DNA of 64,000 nucleotides, from assembly GCF_009389715.1 (NCBI RefSeq), contig NC_052397.1:17742129-17806128 (forward strand), given 5' to 3'. A program made the position numbers and the translations under genes. Under the pieces are notes generated by a model that saw only the letters and a program-made list of their open reading frames with translations, did not search any database and had not been told where the DNA came from. The stretch is from Phoenix dactylifera. Its lineage: Eukaryota; Streptophyta; Magnoliopsida; Arecales; Arecaceae. Shown here one piece after another: positions 11,075 to 24,500 of this stretch (within the stretch, counting starts at the first letter, position 1; every line of letters starts with the position of its first letter).

Positions 11075-14000
11075 GCAAATACAGGGCAGTTATAGATCTA
11101 TAGTAGCAAAGATTCAAACCCGGCACACTAATCAATTGATTTCAAACATCAAAATTATGAGATTAAGATAGCCCACTTGAGCAAATGAACTAGAAATCAT
11201 CTTGAATCTATGTTTGTTGATCCATAAACTAATAAACCTTCGGCTCTTGCGATGCTGGCCACAATATGATACTTTGGAGTTCATCAAGTGGACCAGGGAT
11301 CTACATAATAAAAACAGGGAGATAGACCTCCAATGGTAGATCAAGATAAAAGATAATGTGCAAAAATGGGCACAAGTGCATCATTTAAAAAAAAATAAAC
11401 AAAAAAAAAAAACTTTGGCTTTAGATTAATGAAGCGGTCCCAAGGCCTCTCCCCCTAGCACACATGCAAACATACATCGAATTCTACCCAAGCAAGTGGG
11501 CAGAGACAGACTCTCCACACGCCAACTTGGGAAGCAAAGACTCAAAAGGCAAACATGTGCATGGGGTTTTGTGGGGTCGGCGTTTGGAATGATGAATACC
11601 TTAGGATCGAGTACTTGGAACCGCCGCCACATCACAAACCAAGAAGCTGTAGAGCAACAACACACACAAGATAAAAAAAAGGGAACACATAAAATAGTTG
11701 CACCCAACAATTCAAGCATGGAGGGCAAACATGGCAAGCAATTTTCTTTAATCAATTCTCTAATAAGATTGATCAATGCAGCTCCACTGCATCCAAATCT
11801 CGCTATACTTGTGTTTAATGGTTACCGCAAAAAAATTTAGCAGGCTTGGGCACCAATGATTGCCATGGATGACAGTGAAGTTAGGGCAACTTTGCGGTAT
11901 AATGACCCATAAATTATCGATAGAAAATTTATATGGTGACTGAGAAGAAGATTAGACATGTAAACTGCGATCCACAAAAACAAAACACCAAAAAATACTA
12001 ATAAAGTATCTTACCATATGTAATCTCATCTTGCTTGGTTGAACCACTCTTTTTAGAGCTTGCTCTTGATGGGGTCCAGGGTTGAAATCCCGGTATCTTG
12101 AGGAGTTTTGGAGAGCATGATACTTTTGTTTTTTTCTTAGTATTGCATGTGCACATATTTTTTGGTGTGATAGGCAGTATCACTAATACCAAATTATGAT
12201 CATGCGGAGTTGGCCAGCCTTCTTTATTTTTATATGCATGCATAAGATCAATTTTTCCACAAAATATATCTAGCAAATAAAAAATATATGTGTATCTATA
12301 TGTGCGTGTGTTACCAAGATAAAAGTGTAGCCCATAAAAATGGGGACCAGTACTTTGAATATATTATCTTAATTCATAATAGTGTGCAGATCTAATGAGT
12401 AAAGTTCGAGCTCATACCTAACAAGGACCAGCTATCGGTACAAACAACCATCTAAGATGTTGTTCTGCAAGGAAGTGGGTCCAGGCTCATCAGACATTGG
12501 ACACATATGGCTAAGACCGGTTCCCTCATACACATAGATAAATGGAAAAGAAAGTTATACTGTTATCTGTCTATGGAACCACAGATCTACCTATAGATAT
12601 GTAAATTAATATTCTGACCAAGAAAAGGACAACGGACACCATGTACATGCCCTAAGGAATCACCTTGGAACTGGGCCTCGCCAGCTTGAATTTGTGTGCT
12701 TGTAGAACCCTAGAAAAACACAGGGTTTTGTTTTCATGCCCCCCAACCCCATGGCTCGCCTCCCCACAATTTCTCCTTGGGTCCCTCAATTTCTTTCTTT
12801 AATCATTGAGCCGCAAGCCAAGCACTTGGCACATGAACCGCCCTAACAAACTAAGGGGTTATTTTTATCAGATGTGTCTCCCAAGCCATCCACTTCCCAA
12901 AAGCACCAAAGGCTTGCGCGTATTGGACTCAGCACCCTTCTTCCTCCAATACTTGTCAACTTAAATTTATAAGAGAGTGGCCTAATAAGCTTAGTCATAA
13001 TATTTCCAGGATAATTGGAGTATTCTTATTCCTTATGTTTTCGGTAAATTTATTCTTTGTTTTTTCTGGGACCAAATGACTGTTCAAATTTTTTTTTCAA
13101 GCAATGAATGAATCAATAACCATCCAACTATTTGCAAATTCTATGATCAAATCAGTCTGAAAGAGTCAAATTAATCAATGAGTATTCAGCTTCTCGTAAA
13201 TTAATTTTATGATGTATTCACAAATTATTTATGATTTTTCGAAAAAAGAGGTGTGCATTGTACGTTTTTTATGCTAAAATCTCTATTAGTGGTGGCAGTG
13301 GCGGTGGCAGTGATATATAAGCTTTGTTTATAATTATTGCCCTTAAACCATGTTTACATAATTTTTTTTTGATTTTTGGCAAGTAACTACATTTTACCAT
13401 GTTACTAGATGTCAAAATTCTGTGACTGTAACACATGGCAATATAACCGATAAAGATGTAAGATTTAGGATTAAGACGGAGACTAAATATAGTTAGATAA
13501 AAAATGGCCTTGGATTTTCTTTTCCTGGAGGGGTTTATGATAGTCTTTGAGGATATATCGTACAATTACATAGCATGAGTCATACTAAGACTTTGGTACA
13601 TTGGCCTAGCTCGCATAACTTGTGCTCTTTAGCTCGAAAATGGAATTAAAATTAGAACAACCTTGAATCGCCTACTAATTAACATGACGATAAACAACTC
13701 AAAATTAGTAACATCTAAGAAATTTTTTTAAAAAATACGTGACCCAGCGCACAAATAATCAATCCATGACTCAAATACTGATATTATATTTGCATGGAAA
13801 GTAATATCCTACTCTATAAAATTCCACATGCCTTCAATCCATACTTCACCTGTCTTGCAGAAACTCTTTCATGGATATATGGCCCTCCAAATAGGACTCT
13901 TATCCTGTTTATATATTTATTCTTTAATTCACAAAAATTTTTGTGGTGTTATATACCATTTTTTTCCATTGATTTTTCTTTGTTTTCCACATATGCCCAT

Positions 14001-17000
14001 AATTTATTTTGCGGTCACCATATGCACATAATTAATTTCACGATCACCATGTGCTATTCATAATTCGGTGTTGCATGCTTGTAGATGGCAGGTTAATAGC
14101 ATCAAGATTGGTATAGGTTTAAACTTAATCTCCTTTATCAGTTTTACTATTTTTTAAAAATTTTGATTATCATAAATTGCTAATTTTCCAAATGTGGAAT
14201 TGTGGATTCCTGCTGTACTTACAAAAATATATATCCATATAGTAAAAAAGCAAAAAGACTTGAAGATGTACTGCTCCTATTTTGTTTTTAAAAATCCTGT
14301 AAAAAAGTTGGTTTAGATCGAGCAACTACATATCATTAAGTCTTTTATTTCTTCAATTCTTTATATAACCATACAAGTTTTTGGCAACATAGATTTATTA
14401 CTTAAAAAATATGCAAATAAAAAAACAAGAAATGGAAGAATTTTTCCATCTCAAACATCAAGCTTCATATTTCACCAATTTATAGAAAAATAAAAGTACA
14501 AAAACAACATCTATGGCTGCCAGCCAAAAGAAGTTACCAAATCATCGCTTTCCATTTTTGTTTGTTAGGTTGAATTAAAAAAATCTAAAACTAATGTTAT
14601 GCTTACCTGGAATCTAAATTTTCCGGATTGTCCTGTGGTTCACGAAGGAGGCAGGGTCATGGAAGGAACACGTGGACCATACCCGTAGTTGACACGTCCC
14701 TGTCGTGCCTCGGTGTTGGATTTTCCGTGAGAGGACATTATGGCAATGCCTCTGCTCTCGCTCGCTTCCTCTGGGGTCCACTCAGGAAGGGCGGGGGGAA
14801 GGAGATTATTAGCCGTATGATTCGTGGACCCCTTCGGGCGAGGCATCAAAAAGAAGACACCGGGACGATTATGTATGGCTTCCCGATTGTTTGATCAGAA
14901 TGCCATGATTGGATTGCTTTGAAAGGTGGATGGGCACGTCATCAATCATTTATGGCCGTGGAAATGAGTGATTCCCGGATCCACTACATAGACTGGGCCC
15001 ACTTTAGGCACTTAATTCCTGTACAATGCCAAGATGGGTGGCTCGAAACAGGAATTGATCTCTCAGTTTATTTTTCGTAATTTGTTAAGACCAAAATGAT
15101 CACCAGTCGTTTATTTTTAAGAAAGAAAATGTGATCAAGATAAATGAGGTATCTGAGATTAGAAGACTTGTCATAGCCCATACTTGGTGCAATGAAGCGT
15201 TCCGTGCTTTTTTGTAAATGTTTGGTTGCTCGGCATGTGAATAACATCATGTTTGTCCGACGAGATTAATATCTTACCATGACATCTCTCAAGCGAACAG
15301 TAATTGCTTATCTTTTCTTTTCCAGAGAAAATGCGATACAATTTAGGAATGATAACTAACCCTGCTACTTGCTGAGTTTTTTTGAGGCATATTCTATCGG
15401 AAGAGAACAAGACGGCAGACTAGGTCGCCTCCTAAGACTAGATCACCTCCTATGCTACCAGCACACACACTGGAGAGGCTCTTTGAACATGGAAATTCGA
15501 ATCCTTCAACATTAAATAGTTTTCTTTCTTTTGATGGTGCTGACCATACTTATACAAGACTTGTGTAAGCAGGCGATGTATCAAAAAAAAAAAAAAAAAA
15601 ATTCTTACAAAGAAAAACAATTACGCCCAACCGTTTGACTTAACCTACTATAAAAGCATGCCCCTCCCCTTTACCTACCCTACCCACCATCCTCCAAGAA
15701 GTCATATCTCTCTCTCTCTGTCTCTCTGTGTGTGTGTGTGTATGTGTGTGTGTGTGATAAGTCCACCATGGGTCACAAGCATGTCTCTCCTTGTGCATGC
15801 CACACCACATGGTGTGTTTAGAATTTCCAACATTCTCAAAAATGCACAAGCGGGACCGCACCTAACCATCTATAATTTGCAATAGCATCCGCAGTCCCCC
15901 CACTCATATCCACTGCTCTAATACATATGACCTCCTTCTCCCTCTTGAATGGCACCTATTGACCTTGACCATTTACACCTCTCACTTAATGAAATTAAAA
16001 TAAAAGACCATCTGGAGATTGATGGGCAACAAAAGCAAAGCCATGTTCACTATCGTTCGGTGAAACCTTAAAATTCTATGAGCAAGTAGTTTTCCGACCT
16101 ACGACTCTCAAATGGGAAAAGAATCAGGGCCTAAGTAGCCTTCAAGTGTTCATCGTTGGACGACAATTAAGGAGCAGACACAAGAATTACAAACTCAAAA
16201 CGATACTTTGATGATCAATGACTTATCCAATTACCGTCATTGCTCTATATATTAGATAAAAATTGAGCGTCAAGCCCTCAATAATTGTAACAATCCAGAT
16301 CTTATCCAAAAAAACTAATCGAAAAGTATTATTTAGATTTTTTGGTTATCCAGTGCATAATCAATATGAAACTAAATATATGCCCGCAAAAATTCTCACT
16401 ATAGTCCTACTTGCCAAGCTCGTGACCACTTTCAAAATGGTACACACATGGTAGATTGTTATATAATTTAGCTTAAATAAGAGTTCCAAAATTACAATGC
16501 CTGTAACACTTGCTCATGCCCGGTGGTGGCAAAGAATCATAAATGGTCTAGGATACGGGAGAGACATGAGACCTTACAAGAAGATTTAAAAGTAATCTTA
16601 AGTTTTGCCAAACTCTATTGATGGAAAGCTATTAACTCCTTGGAGATTCTATTTTTGATAAAAAATAATTAACTATGTCATTATAGATTGTAGATCATGC
16701 ACTTGTCCAACCAAATAAATCAATCAAGTATTCATGCTGCCAGATCCATAGATGCACTGCCCCTAGTGCAATTCTTAATTGAACACTAAAGTTGTTCCAT
16801 ATTGGAGATGTGGAATAATAGCATAATTTTAGAAGTCTTCAACACATGTTAGAAAAATGGGGATGGGTTGTTGGTCCTCATCCACCAGGTATCAAGGGAG
16901 ACTTGGTGGTGATCTATGTGTCTAAGTAAGTATTTTGATATCATGATCCCAAAGAATTTTCAAACTTAATGTGAACCACTTTAGTCACTACGAAGAGGGC

Positions 17001-18501
17001 TAGACGAGTTATATGAGCAACATCCACTACATTTGGGAGCCAAATCATGCTTTAAATTTTTAGAGACTCTGGCTTACATGGATGACATTCAATTGAGACA
17101 TCTTGTCTTTTAAATCATTTAGCTTTTTGAGCTTTATGATGTGGCAGAACCAAATTCCATGATTTATACCTTAAAAAAGATTAATCCTCGCAAAAACTTT
17201 TTTTCCAAAAAATATCCTAATTAGGTATTCTTTAAATTCAGGAAGAATTAGACGAAGTGCTAAAAAAAGTCAATATAAAAGTCGAAATCTAGTTCTTATA
17301 AATTTTTTAAATTTTTTTAGTAATTATTTCAACTAGTAGTGTTATTTCAGAAATGCTGTAATTTTTTTTAACTATAAAATAAATCTGATTCGAATTATGC
17401 ACGAACAGAGCATACTAATATATAAAAAAAAGCTTGTAACCTAATTTTATTATTTATCTATAAAATAATAGACGATCAAGACTTCACTTTTATCATTTTT
17501 TATATAAAAAATCAATTTTAATAAGTTGAAAAAATTTCTTGCTTTTTCTCATTAGCTAAATTATAGGTTGGCATCAAGTACCTAACCTGCTTCTACATTG
17601 TCGATATGTTTGCATATATTAATTTTGGAACAAAAGATATCAAAATCTCCGATAGGTTCTCTATAGTAAAGCTACTTTACCACAATTCTATTGTAAATCT
17701 CGAAGAATTTCACTTCTCGACAAGCTAATCTATCTTGTTTATGATGCCAAAGGTTGATCTTGGACATAAAAATGCCAACGAGGCAAACGTATCTTAACCC
17801 CACATCACCTCACTAGGTGAATGGAGTGGATCATCGCATGTACCAAATCATAATTACTTGGTGGATTTTTAGTATCAAACCTCTTTTATACATGTACATA
17901 TATTTGGTAGAAACCCTATATGCTGTTAACTGTTCGTATAAAAGGAAAGGGTGCAGAATAAGTCATTGTGCCGGTGCACACGAGAGAAAGAGAGAGAATC
18001 TGGTGGGGGACAGAAGGCATGCATGGAAATAAAGTAGTGGGAAAAGAGAGGACGGTGGCACCCACGGACGTCAAAATTTTTTGTTCGGGGGAACCTTTCC
18101 CCACATTAGGATAAATCCTCCCATTAGTATCTAATATTAGTTTGAGCAAGGTATCCTAAAAAGGAGCTCAAAGACAAAGCTCAAGTAAGCTCGAATCAAA
18201 AGAAAAGAATACCAAATGGGCGTAGAGGGCACGTGTGGAGATGGGCTGGAGTCTCCAATGGCTAATAAAGAAATGGGACTGTTGACTAAAAATTGGCTGC
18301 TCGTCCACATGACCTACTCGTGGTGGGACCGCTTATTCTAGCACCGTGGGTGCCATTGGGTTTGCTATCTTAGGGCATGGATATTAGAGTTCACGCCTGC
18401 TTACTACGTGAAGGACTGAATCTATATAGCGGGTGGCTTCTTTTTTTCTTTTTTTTTTTAAAAATTAAAAGAACATACTTTTTAATTTGATGCCAGTCTC
18501 A
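11072..18501. other. Long intergenic stretch without a recognised gene
   Basis: AT-rich sequence. Open frames of 60-116 codons at 11426-11840, 13269-13565, 13794-14063 and 14628-14894 have no domain, no conserved motif and no splice context. A (TC)n/(TG)n microsatellite lies at 15707-15758. Poly-A at about 15581-15601 follows a 'gaaattcgaatcc' motif that could be a decayed tRNA-derived SINE end, but this is weak. No tRNA gene was found. Confidence 0.45.
15707..15758. repeat. (TC)n/(TG)n compound microsatellite
   Basis: TCTCTCTC-type repeats run directly into a TGTGTG run. Confidence 0.9.
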
Positions 18502-19082
18502 CTTATATTCCCTCTATTTAAGAAGATCAAAACTAGCTTTTTTAAGTTTTCGAAATATTTTGAAGTGATCCGGCTTTCCAAGCAATGGACAACGTTAGCC
18601 TCCCGTTTTGATGGATGAAAATGCTCCTTGCTTATTTAGATCGTTTGAAACAGGTTTCAACTACCCTCCTTTCAATTTTAAGAGTTATTTTGTTCGAATC
18701 TCCTCCTTCAACCCTCCATTTTTTATGATTTTCCAATGAGCACCAACAATGCTACCATTCGCTCGAGTCCAGCTATCCCCACTTCCTCGCACACCACCAT
18801 AGAAAGGATGATCGAACCCGAGGGAAAGGTAGGTTATGTCTGTGCTCATCGAAAAATCATCAGAGAATGAAGAAGAGCAAGATATTCGAATGAAATAATT
18901 CTCGGAATTAGACGAAGGTAATAAAATCTATTTCAAATCGTCCAAATGCAAGAGGAATATTTTCGTCTATTGAAATAATAGGGTAACACCGTCCGCTGAT
19001 TGGAGAGTTGTAGGATTATTTTGAAATATTTTGAAAATATGAAGGACTAGTTTGATACTTTTCAAAATAAAGGAGGTGTAAG
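18502..19082. mobile_element. Long foldback element, about 581 bp
   Basis: The left half, from 'cttatattccctctattt', is the imperfect reverse complement of the right half, which ends in 'aaataaaggaggtgtaag'. Matching points along the arms include 'gatcaaaactag' against 'ctagtttgata', 'gttcgaatctcc' against 'agatattcgaatga', and 'tgattttccaatgagcac' against 'tgtgctcatcgaaaaatca'. The centre of symmetry is near 18800. No transposase is present and no clear target duplication was found. Confidence 0.6.
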
Positions 19083-19357
19083 CAGTAAGCTAGTGAGATT
19101 GGTCTAAATTGGAGGGGTGTTCTTGTATTTTTTTTTTTTTTTAATAAAGAGCGGCGGTTTTTGAAGAGATTCTGAGTTCATGCTAGCTGTTGGTTTGGTA
19201 CGGAGCTTGAGAGGATGCGTGAGATGACTGAATAATATTAATAATAAAATATTTTCAAAGAATTAAATAATACAGTACAATTTGTTTTATCCATCAATAA
19301 AAACTTCAACCATCTCCTCAACGACATGAAAGGGAATAACTTCACAAAACTTCGATT

Positions 19358-19482
<125 letters not shown>

Positions 19483-19605
19483 TGGAGGGGGAGGATGAGG
19501 AGGAAATGATAGCTCAATGTCATATTATAATAAATAAAATTAAGTATAATTCTTTCCCAAATATTTATGTTTTAAGCATTTTCATGCTTTCACTCCTCGA
19601 GCATT

Positions 19606-19607
<2 letters not shown>

Positions 19608-19641
<34 letters not shown>
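19608..19641. repeat. (AT)n microsatellite
   Basis: Dinucleotide run of about 17 units ending in ACACA. Confidence 0.95.
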
Positions 19642-19650
<9 letters not shown>

Positions 19651-20705
19651 CACCACCTTTGTTTCTTTGGTTAGCATATTTGTTCATAACTGCCAATGGA
19701 AGGAATGACATGGAATTGTGCTTTTGAATTAGATTTAGAAAGATGGTGCTCTAACAATATCTTTTGTTCTAAAAAAAATAATATTCATGCATAACTAGAT
19801 AGCTTTTAGTCTCGCTTTGGCATGTCACGTCTTTTCCATTATCGTCATCTGCTCTTCTATATCCATGGTCTACTCCTATCTTGGATAATTAAAGCATAAT
19901 TTGTGACCTAAATGGTAGTTGTAAACGTCTCCAGTCTCTAAACTAATGTGGGTGTGTCACAAGGTCATGCCAAAATTGCATATGCGGGACCTCTTGCAAC
20001 TTGATCTTCTTGACCCAAAGCCACTCTCGAATCAATCATGCCCATACTTATGATCCTACGCTATCATAATTTCTTCTCATCAATCCTTGTGTGCAAGGTT
20101 TAAAGTTGCTATCCAACGGTCGATCAATATTTTGAATCTAAAGATTGATGGTTTATAAAATGAAGTAGCTGATGCGACTTTAGCGAAAATTTTTATTTTC
20201 ATTGTGCTCTCGTGTACTTCACGGTATATTTAGAAATTTGTGACATAGATATAGAAGTATTTTCTATAACATGGAGACCAACACTAAGTCTGCACCGGTT
20301 GACTTGCATGATCTAAAAATGGAGCCATACTGCGAATTTTCTGCCCAAGAAATCTAAATCACAACATTAAGAAAGAGGTTGAAAAAAAAAAAAAAAGGTT
20401 TTTAGCTGGATGGCAGATCATGGGATGGGAAGGTCAATTTGGACATGATGCGGGGGAGGTACGAGAGGGCTTGCAAGAGGACGAGAGAGTGCGACTTTTC
20501 TTTGCGCAATTGGGCATTGATATATGTGCGTTGCTGGTGAAACTGTGAAAGAAATGGATCAAGTATGTGCTCCTCTCATGGGGAGACTAGAAAGTGGGGC
20601 TACAGAGTAGGCTCTAGTAGGCCTAAGATTTGGTGTGTGCCATCACGTGGCAACGCACCTTTGTTCGTGCACACCCACTCAAACTTTTATAAATTTATGA
20701 GGGGA

Positions 20706-20732
<27 letters not shown>
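20706..20732. repeat. (GA)n microsatellite
   Basis: Uninterrupted GA run about 850 bp upstream of the GRF start codon. Confidence 0.9.
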
Positions 20733-20736
<4 letters not shown>

Positions 20737-20886
20737 AATAAATAAAAATAACGAGGGGAGTTTGCAAGGGGGTAAATAGCAAGTGGCCCAACGCTGCTCT
20801 CCTCAGCAATAAAAAGAAAAGAAAGAAAAAAAAAAAAAAAGCTACCGAGGGGAGAAAACTATGACCTCTGCATAACCACCTAATCA

Positions 20887-20984
20887 ATACCTCCCGCTAG
20901 CTTCCAACAGACCCTCAAAAAGCCTTTCCAGCTAAATACCTCCTGCTAGCTTCCAAGAGACCCACAAAAAGCCTTTCCAGCTTT
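20887..20984. repeat. Tandem duplication, 2 x 49 bp, in GRF upstream region
   Basis: The unit starting 'atacctcccgctagcttcca' at 20887 recurs at 20936 with only a few substitutions. It lies about 600-700 bp upstream of the GRF coding start. Confidence 0.85.
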
Positions 20985-21311
20985 TCTCCGAGCCAAGAAA
21001 TACACCCAAACTGGTCTGGAATCGCATCTCAGATGCACCCACACTTAAGTAACATGGAAGATCAGCTCGTAAATATTAATTTTTGTTAGCTTGCAATGCC
21101 TCGTACTGTATAACTTGAAACTAATTTGTCTTATCAAATTATTTGAGGTAACGTATCATGTAACTAGCACGTTTTTCGTTGCAGCATGTTCGCATAACAA
21201 AAAGATAAAGTACGTGTCCGAAAACTGCAAGCGTTTTCAAAATAAATCGCCATTTTTTTTTCTTGGTTAGTTTGTCCAAAATGGAGAGAGAGCATTTAGT
21301 ATTATTCTATG

Positions 21312-21341
21312 CAACCCCCTCCTCTCTCTCTCTCTCTCTCT
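21312..21341 (+). repeat. (CT)n run in the probable GRF promoter or 5' leader
   Basis: Pyrimidine-rich CT repeat about 250 bp before the GRF ATG, within a long C/T-rich stretch (21310-21560). Such CT tracts are common near plant transcription starts. No clear TATA box was chosen. Confidence 0.7.
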
Positions 21342-21585
21342 ACCCCTATCCATCCCCACCAATTATTTACTCCCAAGCCTCAATACCCCCTTGTAAAAGA
21401 AAACCAGTCTGGTTTTCTGAGCTAGAGCCCAAACCAAAACCTCTCTCCTCTCACCCACCTTAAAAATGCTCCTCCTTTCACTGCTACTCTTCTCCTCCTC
21501 CCCCTGCCTCCACTTCACCTCTCATGAGCACACCTCTCCACCCCTTTCTTCTCCTTCCACAGAGTAGAGCGAGGTAGCGGAGGAA

Positions 21586-24500
21586 ATGGACTTGGGTGGG
21601 GTGGCGGGCATGGAAGGACTGGTGGGGGGCGCCTCTTCCGAGGGTGGGAGTCTCTTCTCCTCTTCACTGGCTTTCTCTGACTCTGAAATCAAGCAAGCGG
21701 GGGTCTTTGGCTCTAGTTTCCTCAAGCATGCGAGGCCTGGAGGTTCTGAGGAGAATGACTGGAGGTTCCCCAAGATGGCCAGGACTGAGGCAATGGCGGT
21801 ACCGACGAACATCACCAGGGGAGCTGCCTCCCTCTATAGATCCAACTCCCACTCCCTCTTCCCTGAGGGGGAGCAAATGCTCAGCTTCTCATCAACGCCT
21901 TCCTCCAAGCCGGATGCCATGGTGCTTAGCAGTGATGGGACCTTACCTTACTACCATCACCCATCAGCATCTTCGTCGGCACCTTATTTCAGGAATGCAG
22001 GTATGATAACACTGCCTCTGTGCTCGTCTGGGGCAATGTTGGATCTCTGGGTCTTTGGAGGGTGCGTTTATGGTGCTGGTCTTGGGGTTGGTATGGAAAC
22101 TTTAAGCGTGGGATGAGGTGGTTATGGGGTGGTCTGTTTGATTCCAGGATTGATTGGATGGGGATCTTTTCATGGCATTTTTTTTGCTATTTGGTTTTGG
22201 GTCTTGTCGAGAAGAAAAGTTGGACTCTTTACCTTTCTTTTGGCCTCTTGGTTGGGCCTTGTCTTCAAAGATGTGATTTTGGGGCGATGGGTTAGAGAAA
22301 AAGGGGACATAAAGATTAGTGGGAAGGAGGAGCAGATGCAATAATGCACGAAGACCTATTGATTTTCTTGTCTTCTCTTCTCTTGTAGTTAGTCGTTGTT
22401 TGAAGGAAAAGTAAGGCAAAGGGGCTCTTTTATTTTTGTTTTTTTAGATATTTATGCCGTCTGAGATGATGCTTCTTTTTTTTTTTTTTTTGGTACAAAT
22501 CTGAGGTGCTTCTTTAATATTGCAGGCAAGTCATGGGGTTGTGACCCTCTATGCCAGGCCTTCTTTGAGGGCTCTGTCGTTGTTTTGTTCCAAAACTTTT
22601 TTTCATGTTTTTCTCCCCATATCTTTCCTTTACTTTATTGTCTCTTCTCTGTCTCCTTTGTTGTGGCTTGAATCCTGTCTTGTCTTTTGCTTATCTCTCT
22701 TCTTCTCTTGCTTTAGGTGTTTCAGGCTCAAATGCAAACATGAATGGGGTTTTGGCAAGGTTGAGGGGGCCCTTTACTCCATCCCAGTGGATGGAGCTGG
22801 AGCACCAGGCATTGATCTACAAGTTCATTGATGCAAATGTGCCCATACCACCCAGCTTGCTTATCTCAATCAGAAGAAGCCTCAGCCCATCTGGGTATCC
22901 TCCCATCTCAGCTGGATCATTTGGTTCCAGTGCACGTAAGGCTCTCTCCCTTTCCTAGAACAAAAGGTGGAATGTAGGTATAAACAGTAGATTTGTGGGC
23001 ATCTGCTCCTTTAATATTTCAAAGTAGGTTTCTTTTTTTGATTAAAACTAGAACTTCATTCGTTTATCCAATATCCTTGGCTGGTAAAGAAGTAATGGTA
23101 TATATCCTCCTTTCTTCTCTTACTCCAGTCTTTTTCTCTAAAAAAGATTTAATTTCCTTCCAAAAGAGTTTGCTGGCATCTGCATTTTTGTCGTTCACTT
23201 CGTGATTCCCTGTTGATTCGGGTATACAAAGATTCAATTTTGTGTCTGAAATATGATAGTTTGCATTTTTTTGCCTTGTTGCTGTTAGTAATATTGTTAC
23301 TGATTTCTCTAGTATATATTCTGATTATTGCAGTGGGATGGGGACCATTTCATCTGGGATATTCTGGGAATGCTGATCCAGAGCCTGGTAGATGCCGTCG
23401 AACTGACGGGAAAAAATGGCGGTGCTCGAGGGATGCAGTTGCTGACCAGAAGTACTGCGAACGACACATGAACCGGGGCCGCCATCGTTCAAGAAAGCAT
23501 GTGGAAGGCCACGCTGGCCATGCCGCTAAAGCGATGCCCATCATCGCTCCTTCACAATCTGCTTCAGCTGTTTCTGGCAGTGGATCATCTAGCAGCCTCA
23601 CCGTAGCACAGCAGCAGACGAAAAGCTTGCAGCCAAATGCAGCCGATCCTTGCCCTGCACCGCTCAACAGGTATAACCAAATCAATGCCTACCATTTCGT
23701 TTTCCTTACAAGCTGCATTGTTTAACTTCTAAAAGCATTCGTGTTTCCTCTAATTTCCTTTGCTATTGCAAGCAATTTACTGTTTTACCTTTTGGAATGC
23801 TTGAGGAAGACTAGATTGAATGATTTTAATAAACATTATAACAGCACATGTCAACCACAATAAACTGTTAGAATATACAAATGGTTGCGAATTGCCAAAT
23901 GCATTTTCCTTCTTATGTTAGAAGCTCGATGATTGTTCATGATTATAGCCAATGTTTCATGCAAGGAGAAATCTATCTAAAAGATGGTTAGTTAATACAA
24001 TTTTTTCATTGTATGTATTAGCGTAATTTTAGGGATCACGAAACAACCTGTATTAGCCCATAATATTTTTTTTATTAGTGTGGTCCTTTATCGGTCAGTA
24101 TTATTTTTCTTTGATAGCTTGATTTTGTTAGAGTGATTTTAGTGATCACATAATAATTGTATCAATGAGTAATATTTTTCTTTGTTAGTATGATAATATA
24201 TCAGCCTATATTATTTTTCTTATATAGAGTATGTACACGAGTATATATAACCCCTGAGATGTACCGAATGTGACGGAACAAAGAAATAAAATTACTTTTC
24301 TCTCTCTCTTTTTCTCTTGTTTACCTCTTCTTCTGCAAATTTTTAACAGCATGGGTTTAATGCTCCTTAAGAATCAAGTTATTATTTGTTATAGCAGTCA
24401 AATTGTAGGCAATATGCAAAAGATGCTTTCCAAAATTGCAGGCATTTGTAATGTCGTCGATGATGATAATTATTGCCATCACGTAGATCCTCGAGCCTTT

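Noticed and set aside
11426-11840. Overlapping frames of 114-116 codons on both strands
   Set aside because: No domain, no codon bias, no splice context; they are complementary readings of the same segment.
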